From: a virus | IMG/VR virus record: IMGVR_UViG_3300029448_000490 | Coordinates: 743-22,280 of that record | Strand: one strand, 5' to 3' | DNA length: 21,538 bases | Part shown: positions 14,189 to 20,226 of the stretch, in pieces | Layout: every line of letters begins with the position of its first letter | Position numbering within the stretch: the first letter of the stretch is position 1 | Notes under the pieces: generated by a model | Told to the model about the DNA's origin: nothing | Database searches by the model: none | What the model saw: only the letters and a program-made list of their open reading frames with translations | Program-made: the position numbers and the translations under genes

Positions 14189-14880
14189 TTGTCCATCTCT
14201 TTCTTTTCTTTGGCATCTTCAGCAGCTTTCTTCATGGATTCTTCTTTGTCACCATCTTTGTCAAGATCTAAGAAATCTGGCTTTGCTTCTTCTTCAAGCT
14301 GATCTTCGTTTTCTTCAAGGTTCTCTTGTTTTTCTTCGTTCAACTTGTTAAGATCCATTTTAAATCCGAATCTTTCAGTCATGAGTTTAGACAACTCCTT
14401 GTTTTTCCATTCTTTTGTAGACATACTGTATATTCTCCTTTCGTTATAAATAGTAGGTTTTTGTTGTTTTAACTTGTCTTCCCAGTCTCTCATGCATAAG
14501 TTTCCTAATTTCATTGCCTCTTCTTCAAGGGCTCTTAATTTAAGATTTTTTTGAGCATAGCCTTCGCCCTGATATCCACCAACATCTAAACGACCTTCTT
14601 CATTTTGCAAGTGATGCACAAGTTCATGTGCCAAAGATCTTATGATATCTTTTACATGTCTTTTATCAGTAAAAATAGTAACAGACATATCATCTGGGTT
14701 GTAAAAAGCTGTTTTTCCAAGTGGCTTCATTGAGTTAGCTTTATCAGAGACAAAATTCAACATTGGTGGTTTTTTGAATCCCATTTCTTTTTGAGCATAT
14801 TGGCCAAAATCATGAAACAGAGCCTCAGATTCGCTGAGATCCATATCGCTTTTATTGTTTATTTTAAAAAATTTTTTCAT
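14185..14880 (-). CDS. HELVHH metallopeptidase-like protein fused to a small acidic module
   Basis: In this 231-aa protein, residues about 1-150 hold a zincin-type motif, IIRSLAHELVHHLQNEEG, with HExxH, and RALEEEAMKLGN downstream offers a glutamate as third ligand. PMLNFVSDK and GKTAFYNPDDMSVTIFTD are the strands expected before the motif. From Met153 a second module starts: MSTKEWKNKELSKLMTERFG, a Glu-rich linker and PDFLDLDKDGDKEESMKKA, whose DxDxDGD resembles a calcium loop. Both parts recall marine phage proteins. An AAAGGAG site lies ten bases before the in-frame codon for Met153, so a 79-aa product may also be made. Target of the peptidase-like part is unknown. Its stop overlaps the next start as GTGA. 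Confidence 0.78.
   Translation of the reverse strand: MKKFFKINNKSDMDLSESEALFHDFGQYAQKEMGFKKPPMLNFVSDKANSMKPLGKTAFYNPDDMSVTIFTDKRHVKDIIRSLAHELVHHLQNEEGRLDVGGYQGEGYAQKNLKLRALEEEAMKLGNLCMRDWEDKLKQQKPTIYNERRIYSMSTKEWKNKELSKLMTERFGFKMDLNKLNEEKQENLEENEDQLEEEAKPDFLDLDKDGDKEESMKKAAEDAKEKKEMDK
14435..14442 (-). promoter_or_regulatory. Strong internal Shine-Dalgarno before Met153 of the HELVHH gene
   Basis: GAAAGGAG on the minus strand, ten bases before the in-frame ATG at 14424-14422. It is read as Glu-Arg-Arg in the long protein. Its match and position are better than those of several true starts in this window, so internal initiation or a recent gene fusion is likely. Confidence 0.6.
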
Positions 14881-14887
14881 AATATAA

Positions 14888-15142
14888 CTAGTCCTGTTTT
14901 CTTAAACTTGAGATGTGAACCATCCTAACCTGTGTTTCTCCAAATGGCAAGACAACTGCCATACAGACCTTTCTTTTGGTTAGTCCAATGTAATCATCAA
15001 TGATATCGATAATGGCTCCTCTGTTCACCACTGTGAGTATCTTATAACTCTCATCTTCTTCCCAAGAGTACCAGAATACAAGATCGCCGATTTTAAACTT
15101 ATCCTTATAGCTACCTAAGAAAGAATCATCAGGTGTCTTCAT
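14888..15142 (-). CDS. Small SH3-like protein
   Basis: This is a compact beta domain: FKIGDLVFWYSW, SYKILTVVNRG, IIDIIDDYIGL, VCMAVVLPFGETQVRMVHISSL. It shares the order VGDLVxF, hydrophobic strands, xFPxG and HxSxL with the protein at 11015-11236. The start is uncertain. The ATG at 15142 gives 84 aa and overlaps the glyoxalase-like gene by 14 bases. An ATG at 15169 gives 93 aa and a 41-base overlap. A still longer reading to 15232 would overlap by more than 100 bases and is unlikely. All candidate ribosome sites are weak. Function unknown. Confidence 0.7.
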   Translation of the reverse strand: MKTPDDSFLGSYKDKFKIGDLVFWYSWEEDESYKILTVVNRGAIIDIIDDYIGLTKRKVCMAVVLPFGETQVRMVHISSLRKQD

Positions 15143-15470
15143 TTCGCACCATTTTCTTGCAAACTTCATTATACCATATGTGTTCAATGCAATGTCCATC
15201 TGGGTCAAAGGTATAAACTCCAATTGTTCCATCTCGGTGTTCTACTCTCTCTCCATCTTTGGGTAAATCTTCCTTATTATCAACAAGGATTCCTATGTGA
15301 TTGTAGCTGTAATGGTATTTGCTTATAAGAGCTACCGAAGAGTTTTTAAATCGCATTCTACGATAAAATTCTGACGAATATTCACAAATTGCATCTAGAT
15401 TATCTTCATACCATTTTTGTGAAACATCTAGGTCATCAACTAAAAAGGCAATGTGGTCAATTACTTTCAT
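15129..15470 (-). CDS. Glyoxalase/VOC-fold protein
   Basis: This 113-aa protein has the vicinal oxygen chelate pattern. MKVIDHIAFLVDDLDVSQKWYED gives the first strand with His6 and the following helix. NHIGILVDN gives the second strand with His58, and FDPDGHCIEHIW gives the terminal strand with Glu96. These three are plausible metal ligands. Family members act in glyoxalase, dioxygenase, antibiotic-resistance and isomerase reactions; the substrate here cannot be told. I chose the ATG at 15470 because GGAGG lies ten bases upstream; the in-frame ATG at 15497 would put that site inside the gene. It overlaps the Smr-like gene by 14 bases. Confidence 0.85.
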   Translation of the reverse strand: MKVIDHIAFLVDDLDVSQKWYEDNLDAICEYSSEFYRRMRFKNSSVALISKYHYSYNHIGILVDNKEDLPKDGERVEHRDGTIGVYTFDPDGHCIEHIWYNEVCKKMVRNEDT

Positions 15471-15669
15471 ATATAATAAGCCTCCCTGGGTTATCAATGT
15501 GATTCCTCACAGACAATCCTAGATTATCAGCGACAAGAAATACAATTCTTTTCATACGATCAGAATTTCCAGTTATAACTATGAAGGGGGCTTCAAAATC
15601 CTTACAATTTTGCCAAAAAAAATTTTGAACATCCTCATGTCTAATGCCGTGTAAATCAATTATTTTCAT
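15457..15669 (-). CDS. Small Smr-like protein, 70 aa
   Basis: MKIIDLHGIRHEDVQNFF carries the DLHG motif and helix that open the Smr domain of MutS2. FIVITGNSDRMKRIV matches the strand and GxG-loop region in degenerate form (TGNS in place of HGxG), and DNPGRLIIYE gives the closing strand. If so it is a minimal, stand-alone Smr domain; such domains nick or bind DNA or RNA. The loop change makes catalysis uncertain. It is coupled to the VOC gene by a 14-base overlap. Confidence 0.6.
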   Translation of the reverse strand: MKIIDLHGIRHEDVQNFFWQNCKDFEAPFIVITGNSDRMKRIVFLVADNLGLSVRNHIDNPGRLIIYESN

Positions 15670-15696
15670 AAGACTATCCTAGTCTAGAAGATCCGG

Positions 15697-16020
15697 TCAG
15701 ATAGAGTCTTCTTCATCTAATTTTGGCATCATAGGTTCAGCTTCAGGAACCGCCATCTCAGGATCTTTCATTGCTATTTGCATTTCGTACTCTAGATAAT
15801 GCTTTACCTTGCTAATATAGTCAGTGGCAAGTGTTATCTTGCTTTGAACCCATCCTTCAAGCTCTTGTTCGTCTTCCAAAGCATCGTGAAGCATGATAGC
15901 ATATCTTGCGATGCTATAAAGTTGTGACTTTGCCATCTTTCCTTCGCCGTACGATTCAAGAAGCTCTATTTCTTCATTGATTATTTCTTTAAGACGAGAC
16001 TCATTTAATTTAATTTTCAT
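15697..16020 (-). CDS. LKEII-motif protein, 107 aa
   Basis: The protein starts MKIKLNESRLKEIINEEIELL, the recurring N-terminal module of this window. A helical middle (SQLYSIARYAIMLHDALE, DYISKVKHYLEYEMQIAM) and an acidic Pro/Glu-rich end (PEAEPMMPKLDEED) follow. I recall the same helical body from small marine phage proteins with no assigned role. AGGA lies about seven bases before the ATG. The gene overlaps the 45-aa membrane protein gene by 11 bases. No signal peptide; it is probably soluble. Confidence 0.8.
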   Translation of the reverse strand: MKIKLNESRLKEIINEEIELLESYGEGKMAKSQLYSIARYAIMLHDALEDEQELEGWVQSKITLATDYISKVKHYLEYEMQIAMKDPEMAVPEAEPMMPKLDEEDSI

Positions 16021-16147
16021 TATTTTTTCCTAAGTTTGATAGTAATATTAAAAACAATAATGTTGCTACCATTAATTCATGCCCTATTAGAACATAAAGT
16101 AACAAAAAAATCATCATTATCATAGATAAATAGATAAATTGATACAT
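16010..16147 (-). CDS. Small two-helix membrane protein, 45 aa
   Basis: This 45-aa reading frame starts MYQFIYLSMIMMIFLLLYVL and continues with a second hydrophobic stretch (LMVATLLFLILLSNLG, about 25-40), ending GKNNEN. The ATG at 16147 overlaps the stop of the upstream gene as TAATG, the same coupling used throughout the window. The end overlaps the next gene by 11 bases, so the interval is fully accounted for. No clear ribosome site is present; coupling would serve. It may be a small holin-like or membrane-modifying protein, but composition alone supports only a membrane location. Confidence 0.55.
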   Translation of the reverse strand: MYQFIYLSMIMMIFLLLYVLIGHELMVATLLFLILLSNLGKNNEN

Positions 16148-16464
16148 TAGTTGAACCCCATAAAAATTATTTCTTCTTTTGGTACAAGAAAAATGTTACC
16201 CTGCAGGAAAGTGGATGGACAATAAATGTAATATTCTCCTTTTTCTGTGGGCTCCCAAGGAACTATATACAACTCAGAGTTCGTATGAACCAAAGAAAAC
16301 TGCTTATGTGTTATAGACCAGTAGTAAGTTTGCTTGTTTCCCTTGATTTTAACCAATTGTAGCAAAAAACCTTCTTTTGATTTTAAAAATTGTTGCATTT
16401 TGTATGCCAAAGTCTCTGCATCAGGGTCTAAAGGGACTGAAAAATCATCATTCTCCACCGCCAT
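16147..16464 (-). CDS. Hypothetical protein, about 105 aa
   Basis: I do not recognise the family. The protein is a mixed alpha/beta domain: LDPDAETLAYKMQQFLKS helix, LLQLVKIKGNKQTYYWS strands, HTNSELYIVPWEP and GEYYIYCPSTFLQGNIFLVPKEEIIFMGF. It looks soluble. The start is uncertain: ATG at 16464 is listed, but a GTG at 16458 has a G-rich site eight bases upstream and a GTG at 16479 is also in frame. It overlaps the Gly-rich end of the HAD-Nudix gene and is coupled to the 45-aa gene by TAATG. Confidence 0.72.
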   Translation of the reverse strand: MAVENDDFSVPLDPDAETLAYKMQQFLKSKEGFLLQLVKIKGNKQTYYWSITHKQFSLVHTNSELYIVPWEPTEKGEYYIYCPSTFLQGNIFLVPKEEIIFMGFN

Positions 16465-17641
16465 CACCCCCTGAATCACCTACACTTCCACCATCATATA
16501 TGTCAAAATAAGGATAATATGCACCATATCCGCGTCTTTTTCTTGATTTTTTCCTCTTTTTTCGTCTTTTTTTCCGTCTTTCTTCGATATCTTGCACTAT
16601 TTTTACTTTAATTTTGCGATATTTCTCTGATTTTGTTTCTTTTTGCTCCCCCATAGCTCCAAAACCAGGAGGTGCAGACTTGGATCTTTCAAAACTTGGT
16701 CTTTCGTGGCCTTTTCCGCCACCAGTGTGCTTGTTGCCACCATATCCAATTAGTTTTTTCTTCATATCTTTGTGTTTTTTCTTTACTTTTAGCTGATATA
16801 TCTCTTCTTCGTTCATTATTTCAACATTTACAATTAAATTATCGTATGCTTTTCTTAAATTTGTGGTGGTTTGACCCATTAATCCTTCTAATTCTTCCAT
16901 GTCTACCCATTTATAATCAATATTCTCTATATGATCTTGCAAATCAAGCCTTACTTCGGGTTCATTTCCGTCAATTCTACTTAAATACATGTGAATTTTA
17001 TGGTTTGTTCCTCTATGGAGGAAGTCAAATACCATAAATTCCTTTATAAAAGACAATAAAAGACCTGTTTCTTCAAAAACTTCCCTATCGGTACCATCTT
17101 CATAGCCCTGAACACCTCTAGCTAACTCAATATGCTTTAGATGACCACCGGGCAAGTCCCATAAATTACCCTTATCGGACCTTTGGAGAACTAAAATACG
17201 ATCATTCTCATCATAAATGACTACTTTTCCTACAGAAACACTGTCATCGTAGCTGTCTAGTGGTTGAATTACCTCATAATTTTGTTCAAGGCCATCATAA
17301 TGCTCTTCAATTGAGTCATCATAATGCTTTTCAACACCAAGAGTGTTTAGAACAGGATACTTTTGCTTGGCCGCAGTGTAAAAAACCCTGTTAGGCCAGA
17401 AATATTCCTTCAAACCAAGCTTTTCTAGGTGAAATTCTATGTTTTGATCAGGAAACTTTGGCTCTAAGGACTTGGTTCTTGCAGTAACAATGTAAACCTC
17501 GTCCCCATCTTCAATGTGTTTTTTAATTTTGGCAATAATTTCATCATTATACCCTTGAAAAACCGGTTTTTGTGGCTCAACAGTCACATCCATATAACCC
17601 ATTGCGATGGTGTTATCAAAATCGAAGCTAATTTTTTTCAT
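16448..17641 (-). CDS. HAD phosphatase-Nudix hydrolase fusion with basic, Gly-rich tail
   Basis: Residues 1-125 of this 397-aa protein form a HAD-like domain: ISFDFDNTIA (Asp7, Asp9), IVTARTKS (49-56) and KHYDDSIEEH (105-114). Residues about 134-272 are a Nudix domain with strand GKVVIYDENDRILVLQR and a Nudix box starting PGGHLKHIE and ending REVFEETGL (Arg186, Glu187, Glu190, Glu191). About six extra residues lie between the halves of the box. Residues 276-397 are low-complexity: GNKHTGGGKGHERPSF, KSAPPGFGAMG, KIKVKIVQDIEER, a Lys/Arg block and a Gly-rich end. The HAD-Nudix pair suggests hydrolysis of nucleotides or of sugar or NAD derivatives; the tail may bind nucleic acid. It follows the promoter at 17722-17750 by about 75 bases. 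Confidence 0.87.
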   Translation of the reverse strand: MKKISFDFDNTIAMGYMDVTVEPQKPVFQGYNDEIIAKIKKHIEDGDEVYIVTARTKSLEPKFPDQNIEFHLEKLGLKEYFWPNRVFYTAAKQKYPVLNTLGVEKHYDDSIEEHYDGLEQNYEVIQPLDSYDDSVSVGKVVIYDENDRILVLQRSDKGNLWDLPGGHLKHIELARGVQGYEDGTDREVFEETGLLLSFIKEFMVFDFLHRGTNHKIHMYLSRIDGNEPEVRLDLQDHIENIDYKWVDMEELEGLMGQTTTNLRKAYDNLIVNVEIMNEEEIYQLKVKKKHKDMKKKLIGYGGNKHTGGGKGHERPSFERSKSAPPGFGAMGEQKETKSEKYRKIKVKIVQDIEERRKKRRKKRKKSRKRRGYGAYYPYFDIYDGGSVGDSGGDGGGE

Positions 17642-17648
17642 TTTTTTA

Positions 17649-17677
17649 TTGACATCCTTTATAGTGTATGTTATATT
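17649..17677 (+). promoter_or_regulatory. Opposing-strand promoter (plus), extended -10
   Basis: TTGACA (17649-17654), a 17-base spacer ending in TGT, then TATATT (17672-17677). It lies in the leader of the HAD-Nudix gene and points right, toward the minus promoter at 17722-17750 and then antisense to the gene at 17751. It is very like the plus-strand site at 13348-13376. Confidence 0.55.
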
Positions 17678-17721
17678 AATAATATAAGCTTTATTAAATA
17701 GTTTTTTTGTTTTGTAATATT

Positions 17722-17750
17722 AGTATAACATGAAATTAAGAATTTGTCAA
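17722..17750 (-). promoter_or_regulatory. Sigma70-type promoter with extended -10, upstream of HAD-Nudix gene
   Basis: On the minus strand: TTGACA (17750-17745), 17 bases ending in TGT, then TATACT (17727-17722). Its -35 abuts the stop of the gene at 17751. It gives a leader of about 75 bases that contains the opposing promoter at 17649-17677. It would drive the block from HAD-Nudix to at least 13394. Confidence 0.8.
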
Positions 17751-18596
17751 TTACTTTTTGGCATTTTTCATTCTTTGTGTCTTCTTTTTTGAAGCTTCTT
17801 TTCTTTTTTCTGCATAATCAAATGCTCTTTTTAGTCTTTTTTTGACTTCTGGATCTTTTGCATTTTGATATGCCGCTCTAACTCGCTGATGTACAAGATT
17901 TATTATTTGAGATTGTCGTTTGTGGCTTTTAGATTTAAATGAAGCCTTGGAAAATGTATCTTTTATGTCCTGAACAGTAGAATATTTTACACTTACAGTG
18001 TCACTTGGGTTTTCATCGGTATATAATCGTCTTCCAGAGCCTTTTGGTTTCTTTCCAGTACCTTTTTTTGGATCTTCTTCTTTAAGTTTGCCTTTTTCTT
18101 TCATAGAAAGAGCAATTGCGACTGCTTGATCGTGTTTCATCCCAGGCTTGTCCATTAATTTACTAATTTCTTTTGAAACTGGATCTTTTTCTTCGGCTTT
18201 AACACAATTTCTGTATGTTTTTCCAAACATTTTCTTTGTTTTTCTTGTTGGATGAGTTTTATAGCCTTTTTGACACCTTTCTTCAATAGTTTTTACAATT
18301 TTTACTTTTATTTTTGGACTTTTTTCTTTATCTTCCACAAAATATCTGTTTTGTTTGAAGTTTTTTAAGCCTTGCATGTCGTGTCGCATGCGAACATACC
18401 TTTCGTGACCCTCTGGAGATCTTTCTGAAGGAATTCTGCCTGATCCCATACCCATTGTACCAGCAGTGGAGTACATTTCATCAATTTCTTCTTTCTTTTT
18501 GCCCGGAAAAGGAGCTCCATACCCTTGAACTGCTCCTCCGGCCATTGCTGATATTTCCTCAACCGGTTGTTTGGTGCTTGATATCTTGATTTTCAT
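17751..18596 (-). CDS. Basic modular protein with KIKVKIV and GSGRRLYTDENP segments
   Basis: This 281-aa, Lys-rich protein starts MKIKISSTKQPVEEI, followed by AMAGGAVQGYGAPFPG. Residues 95-107 (KIKVKIVKTIEER) match 343-355 of the HAD-Nudix protein. Then come GYKTHPTRKTKKMFGKTYRNC, a helix KEISKLMDKPGMKHDQAVAIAL, KGSGRRLYTDENPSDTVSVKY and a basic helical end. The last segments recall phage and environmental proteins of unknown function. I chose the ATG at 18596: it overlaps the preceding stop as ATGA and has GGAG ten bases upstream; the in-frame ATG at 18617 would enclose that site. The charge suggests nucleic-acid binding or a structural role. Confidence 0.8.
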   Translation of the reverse strand: MKIKISSTKQPVEEISAMAGGAVQGYGAPFPGKKKEEIDEMYSTAGTMGMGSGRIPSERSPEGHERYVRMRHDMQGLKNFKQNRYFVEDKEKSPKIKVKIVKTIEERCQKGYKTHPTRKTKKMFGKTYRNCVKAEEKDPVSKEISKLMDKPGMKHDQAVAIALSMKEKGKLKEEDPKKGTGKKPKGSGRRLYTDENPSDTVSVKYSTVQDIKDTFSKASFKSKSHKRQSQIINLVHQRVRAAYQNAKDPEVKKRLKRAFDYAEKRKEASKKKTQRMKNAKK

Positions 18597-19162
18597 TTTA
18601 ATTTTACTCCAGACCATGTTCTAAAACTTAATTGCTCAAAATCTTCTCTAAAAATTCTATATGGTATCTCCCATTTTAGTGGTAATTCCTCTTTTGGCTT
18701 ATGAAATCCACCTTCAAACACAGTAAGCTCTTGTTGTTTTATCCAAACAATTATTTTTTTAACAGAAATCTGAGAAGAGGACAAAATTTGACCATTTTTT
18801 CCATAAAGAACTTGAGAAATCAAACCTTCTTCCTCTGTCATGTGAACAATTGTTTTTAAATAATAATTTCCATTTTTAATAGAGCAGCCAAGAGGGTCGA
18901 TATTGTAATCACAGTTAGTAAATTTATACTTTATTGTGTCTTGATTCCACACAAGAATGTATTCTGAGTCGCCAACCATCTCCCAGCCATACAGAGACTT
19001 TACTTTTGCTAATTTAACATGTTTTGAGGCAGAAATAAATGGAATATTATCTGACATAACATTAACAACTCTTGTTCCGCCTGCATAAACATGCATCGGA
19101 GCAGCATACACCATAATCTCTTGTGCAAAAACTAACGAGATAAAGAAAAGTAATATAAACAT
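18593..19162 (-). CDS. Secreted/exported protein of unknown function
   Basis: The N-terminus of this 189-aa protein, MFILLFFISLVFAQE, is a signal peptide with likely cleavage after VFA at residue 13. The mature part begins with beta-rich sequence (IMVYAAPMHVYAGGTRVVNV) and has two cysteines near 84 and 93 that could form a disulfide (NCDYNIDPLGCSI). The rest looks all-beta (EYILVWNQDTIKYKF, NYYLKTIVHMTEE). No known domain recognised. It follows the vWA lipoprotein by ten bases, has no clear ribosome site and is probably coupled. The pair suggests a job in the periplasm or outer membrane of a Gram-negative host. Confidence 0.78.
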   Translation of the reverse strand: MFILLFFISLVFAQEIMVYAAPMHVYAGGTRVVNVMSDNIPFISASKHVKLAKVKSLYGWEMVGDSEYILVWNQDTIKYKFTNCDYNIDPLGCSIKNGNYYLKTIVHMTEEEGLISQVLYGKNGQILSSSQISVKKIIVWIKQQELTVFEGGFHKPKEELPLKWEIPYRIFREDFEQLSFRTWSGVKLK

Positions 19163-19172
19163 AGTATTGTAA

Positions 19173-20102
19173 TTAGTAATAATAAGCTATTTCTACCAAG
19201 GATTCCTCTGGTGGAACCACATCAAATACAATTCTGTTTTCAGCATCTTTGTAAGTGAAGTCATAAAAAGGTTGACCGTCAACAAACACATAAATATCCG
19301 CTGGATCTAATGGTACATTGGTTAAATCATATGATTCTCTAAGCTCCAACATGTTTGAAGCATCCGCAACCCCTTGAGACCAATCAGCAGAACAGATATC
19401 AATGATCTGACCCCCATATAAGCTAGTAAGTTCAGAATACCTTCTTCCAACATTATGAGAATAACCATTGCATAAGCTTTCCGATGGATCAAGGTTTATA
19501 ATAGAAGAAATATAGATCTGCTCTCTGACACTATCAAGATAAGAGCCAAAGGTAAGTGTGCTTGGGAACATAAAATTAGACTGTTCTTCTTCATCAGATA
19601 CAAACACAATCAATAAAGCAGCATCATCTCTTAGCCAGTTACGAGCCCATTCGTTGTTTTCGAGATATTCATAAACAGCAGCCCATCCTTGCTCATGGTT
19701 TCCTTGAACATTACCATTAAACATCTGAACAGCATCATTCCAATTGTCCCCAGGAAGCAAAGGAAATGAATTGTTTAAAACAGACTCATTGGGAGTCATA
19801 GAAAGAATCATCAACCTCCAGCTTATTGAAGGCAAGTTAAGAAGCATATCATCAATCCCGCCAAGAATCTGAGGAGCATCATCATTCATCGACCCAGATC
19901 CATCAATCACCCAAAGAATGTCAACCCCATTTGCAAGCCTCGGTTGTTGAAAAGAGTCAACCCATATTGGCGGCAAAGTAGCATCCTCTTCACCAGCAAC
20001 ATAATTGTCCTGAATATAAACATATTCAATTTGCTCCCTCTCAATTTCATAAGTTAAATAATGCTCAGAAAAACAACCCCATAAATGTAATAATAACAAC
20101 AT
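19173..20102 (-). CDS. von Willebrand factor A domain lipoprotein
   Basis: MLLLLHLWGC is a short lipoprotein signal with lipobox LWGC, so Cys10 should be lipidated. The vWA domain (about 60-240) begins VDILWVIDGSGSMND, with the MIDAS DxSxS at Asp67, Ser69 and Ser71. LSMTPNES gives Thr103, and LIVFVSDEEEQS gives Asp170, so the metal site is complete. Cysteines near 210 and 236 could pair. The end (PADIYVFVDGQPFYDFTYKD..) is a beta-rich extension. The wording FVSDEEEQS and GRRYSELTSLYGGQIIDIC recalls vWA lipoproteins of Bdellovibrionota/Myxococcota-type bacteria. It likely binds protein partners at the host surface. The ribosome site is the G-run of the hairpin at 20112-20134. Confidence 0.88.
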   Translation of the reverse strand: MLLLLHLWGCFSEHYLTYEIEREQIEYVYIQDNYVAGEEDATLPPIWVDSFQQPRLANGVDILWVIDGSGSMNDDAPQILGGIDDMLLNLPSISWRLMILSMTPNESVLNNSFPLLPGDNWNDAVQMFNGNVQGNHEQGWAAVYEYLENNEWARNWLRDDAALLIVFVSDEEEQSNFMFPSTLTFGSYLDSVREQIYISSIINLDPSESLCNGYSHNVGRRYSELTSLYGGQIIDICSADWSQGVADASNMLELRESYDLTNVPLDPADIYVFVDGQPFYDFTYKDAENRIVFDVVPPEESLVEIAYYY

Positions 20103-20111
20103 AACATAAAA

Positions 20112-20134
20112 CCCCCCTATAGTAACTAGGAGGG
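20112..20134 (-). terminator. G/C hairpin: terminator or ribosome-site-masking structure before the vWA gene
   Basis: On the minus strand CCCTCCTA pairs with TAGGGGGG (one G-U pair) around a seven-base loop, followed by TTTTAT. As a terminator it would end the unit containing the gene at 20227-20571. The same GGGGGG arm is the only ribosome site for the ATG at 20102, nine bases further on, so the folded hairpin would hide it. Confidence 0.65.
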
Positions 20135-20226
20135 CGATTTATCAAGCGAAGCTTCTCGACCTAAATTTTTCTCACTTTATAAGAATGCACACCATGACAT
20201 GCACATTTTTCCAAGAAAAAACTTTG

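Noticed and set aside
20184-20203. Two copies of ATGCACA thirteen bases apart in the gap before the hairpin
   Set aside because: Only seven bases long and two copies; too little to call an iteron or operator.
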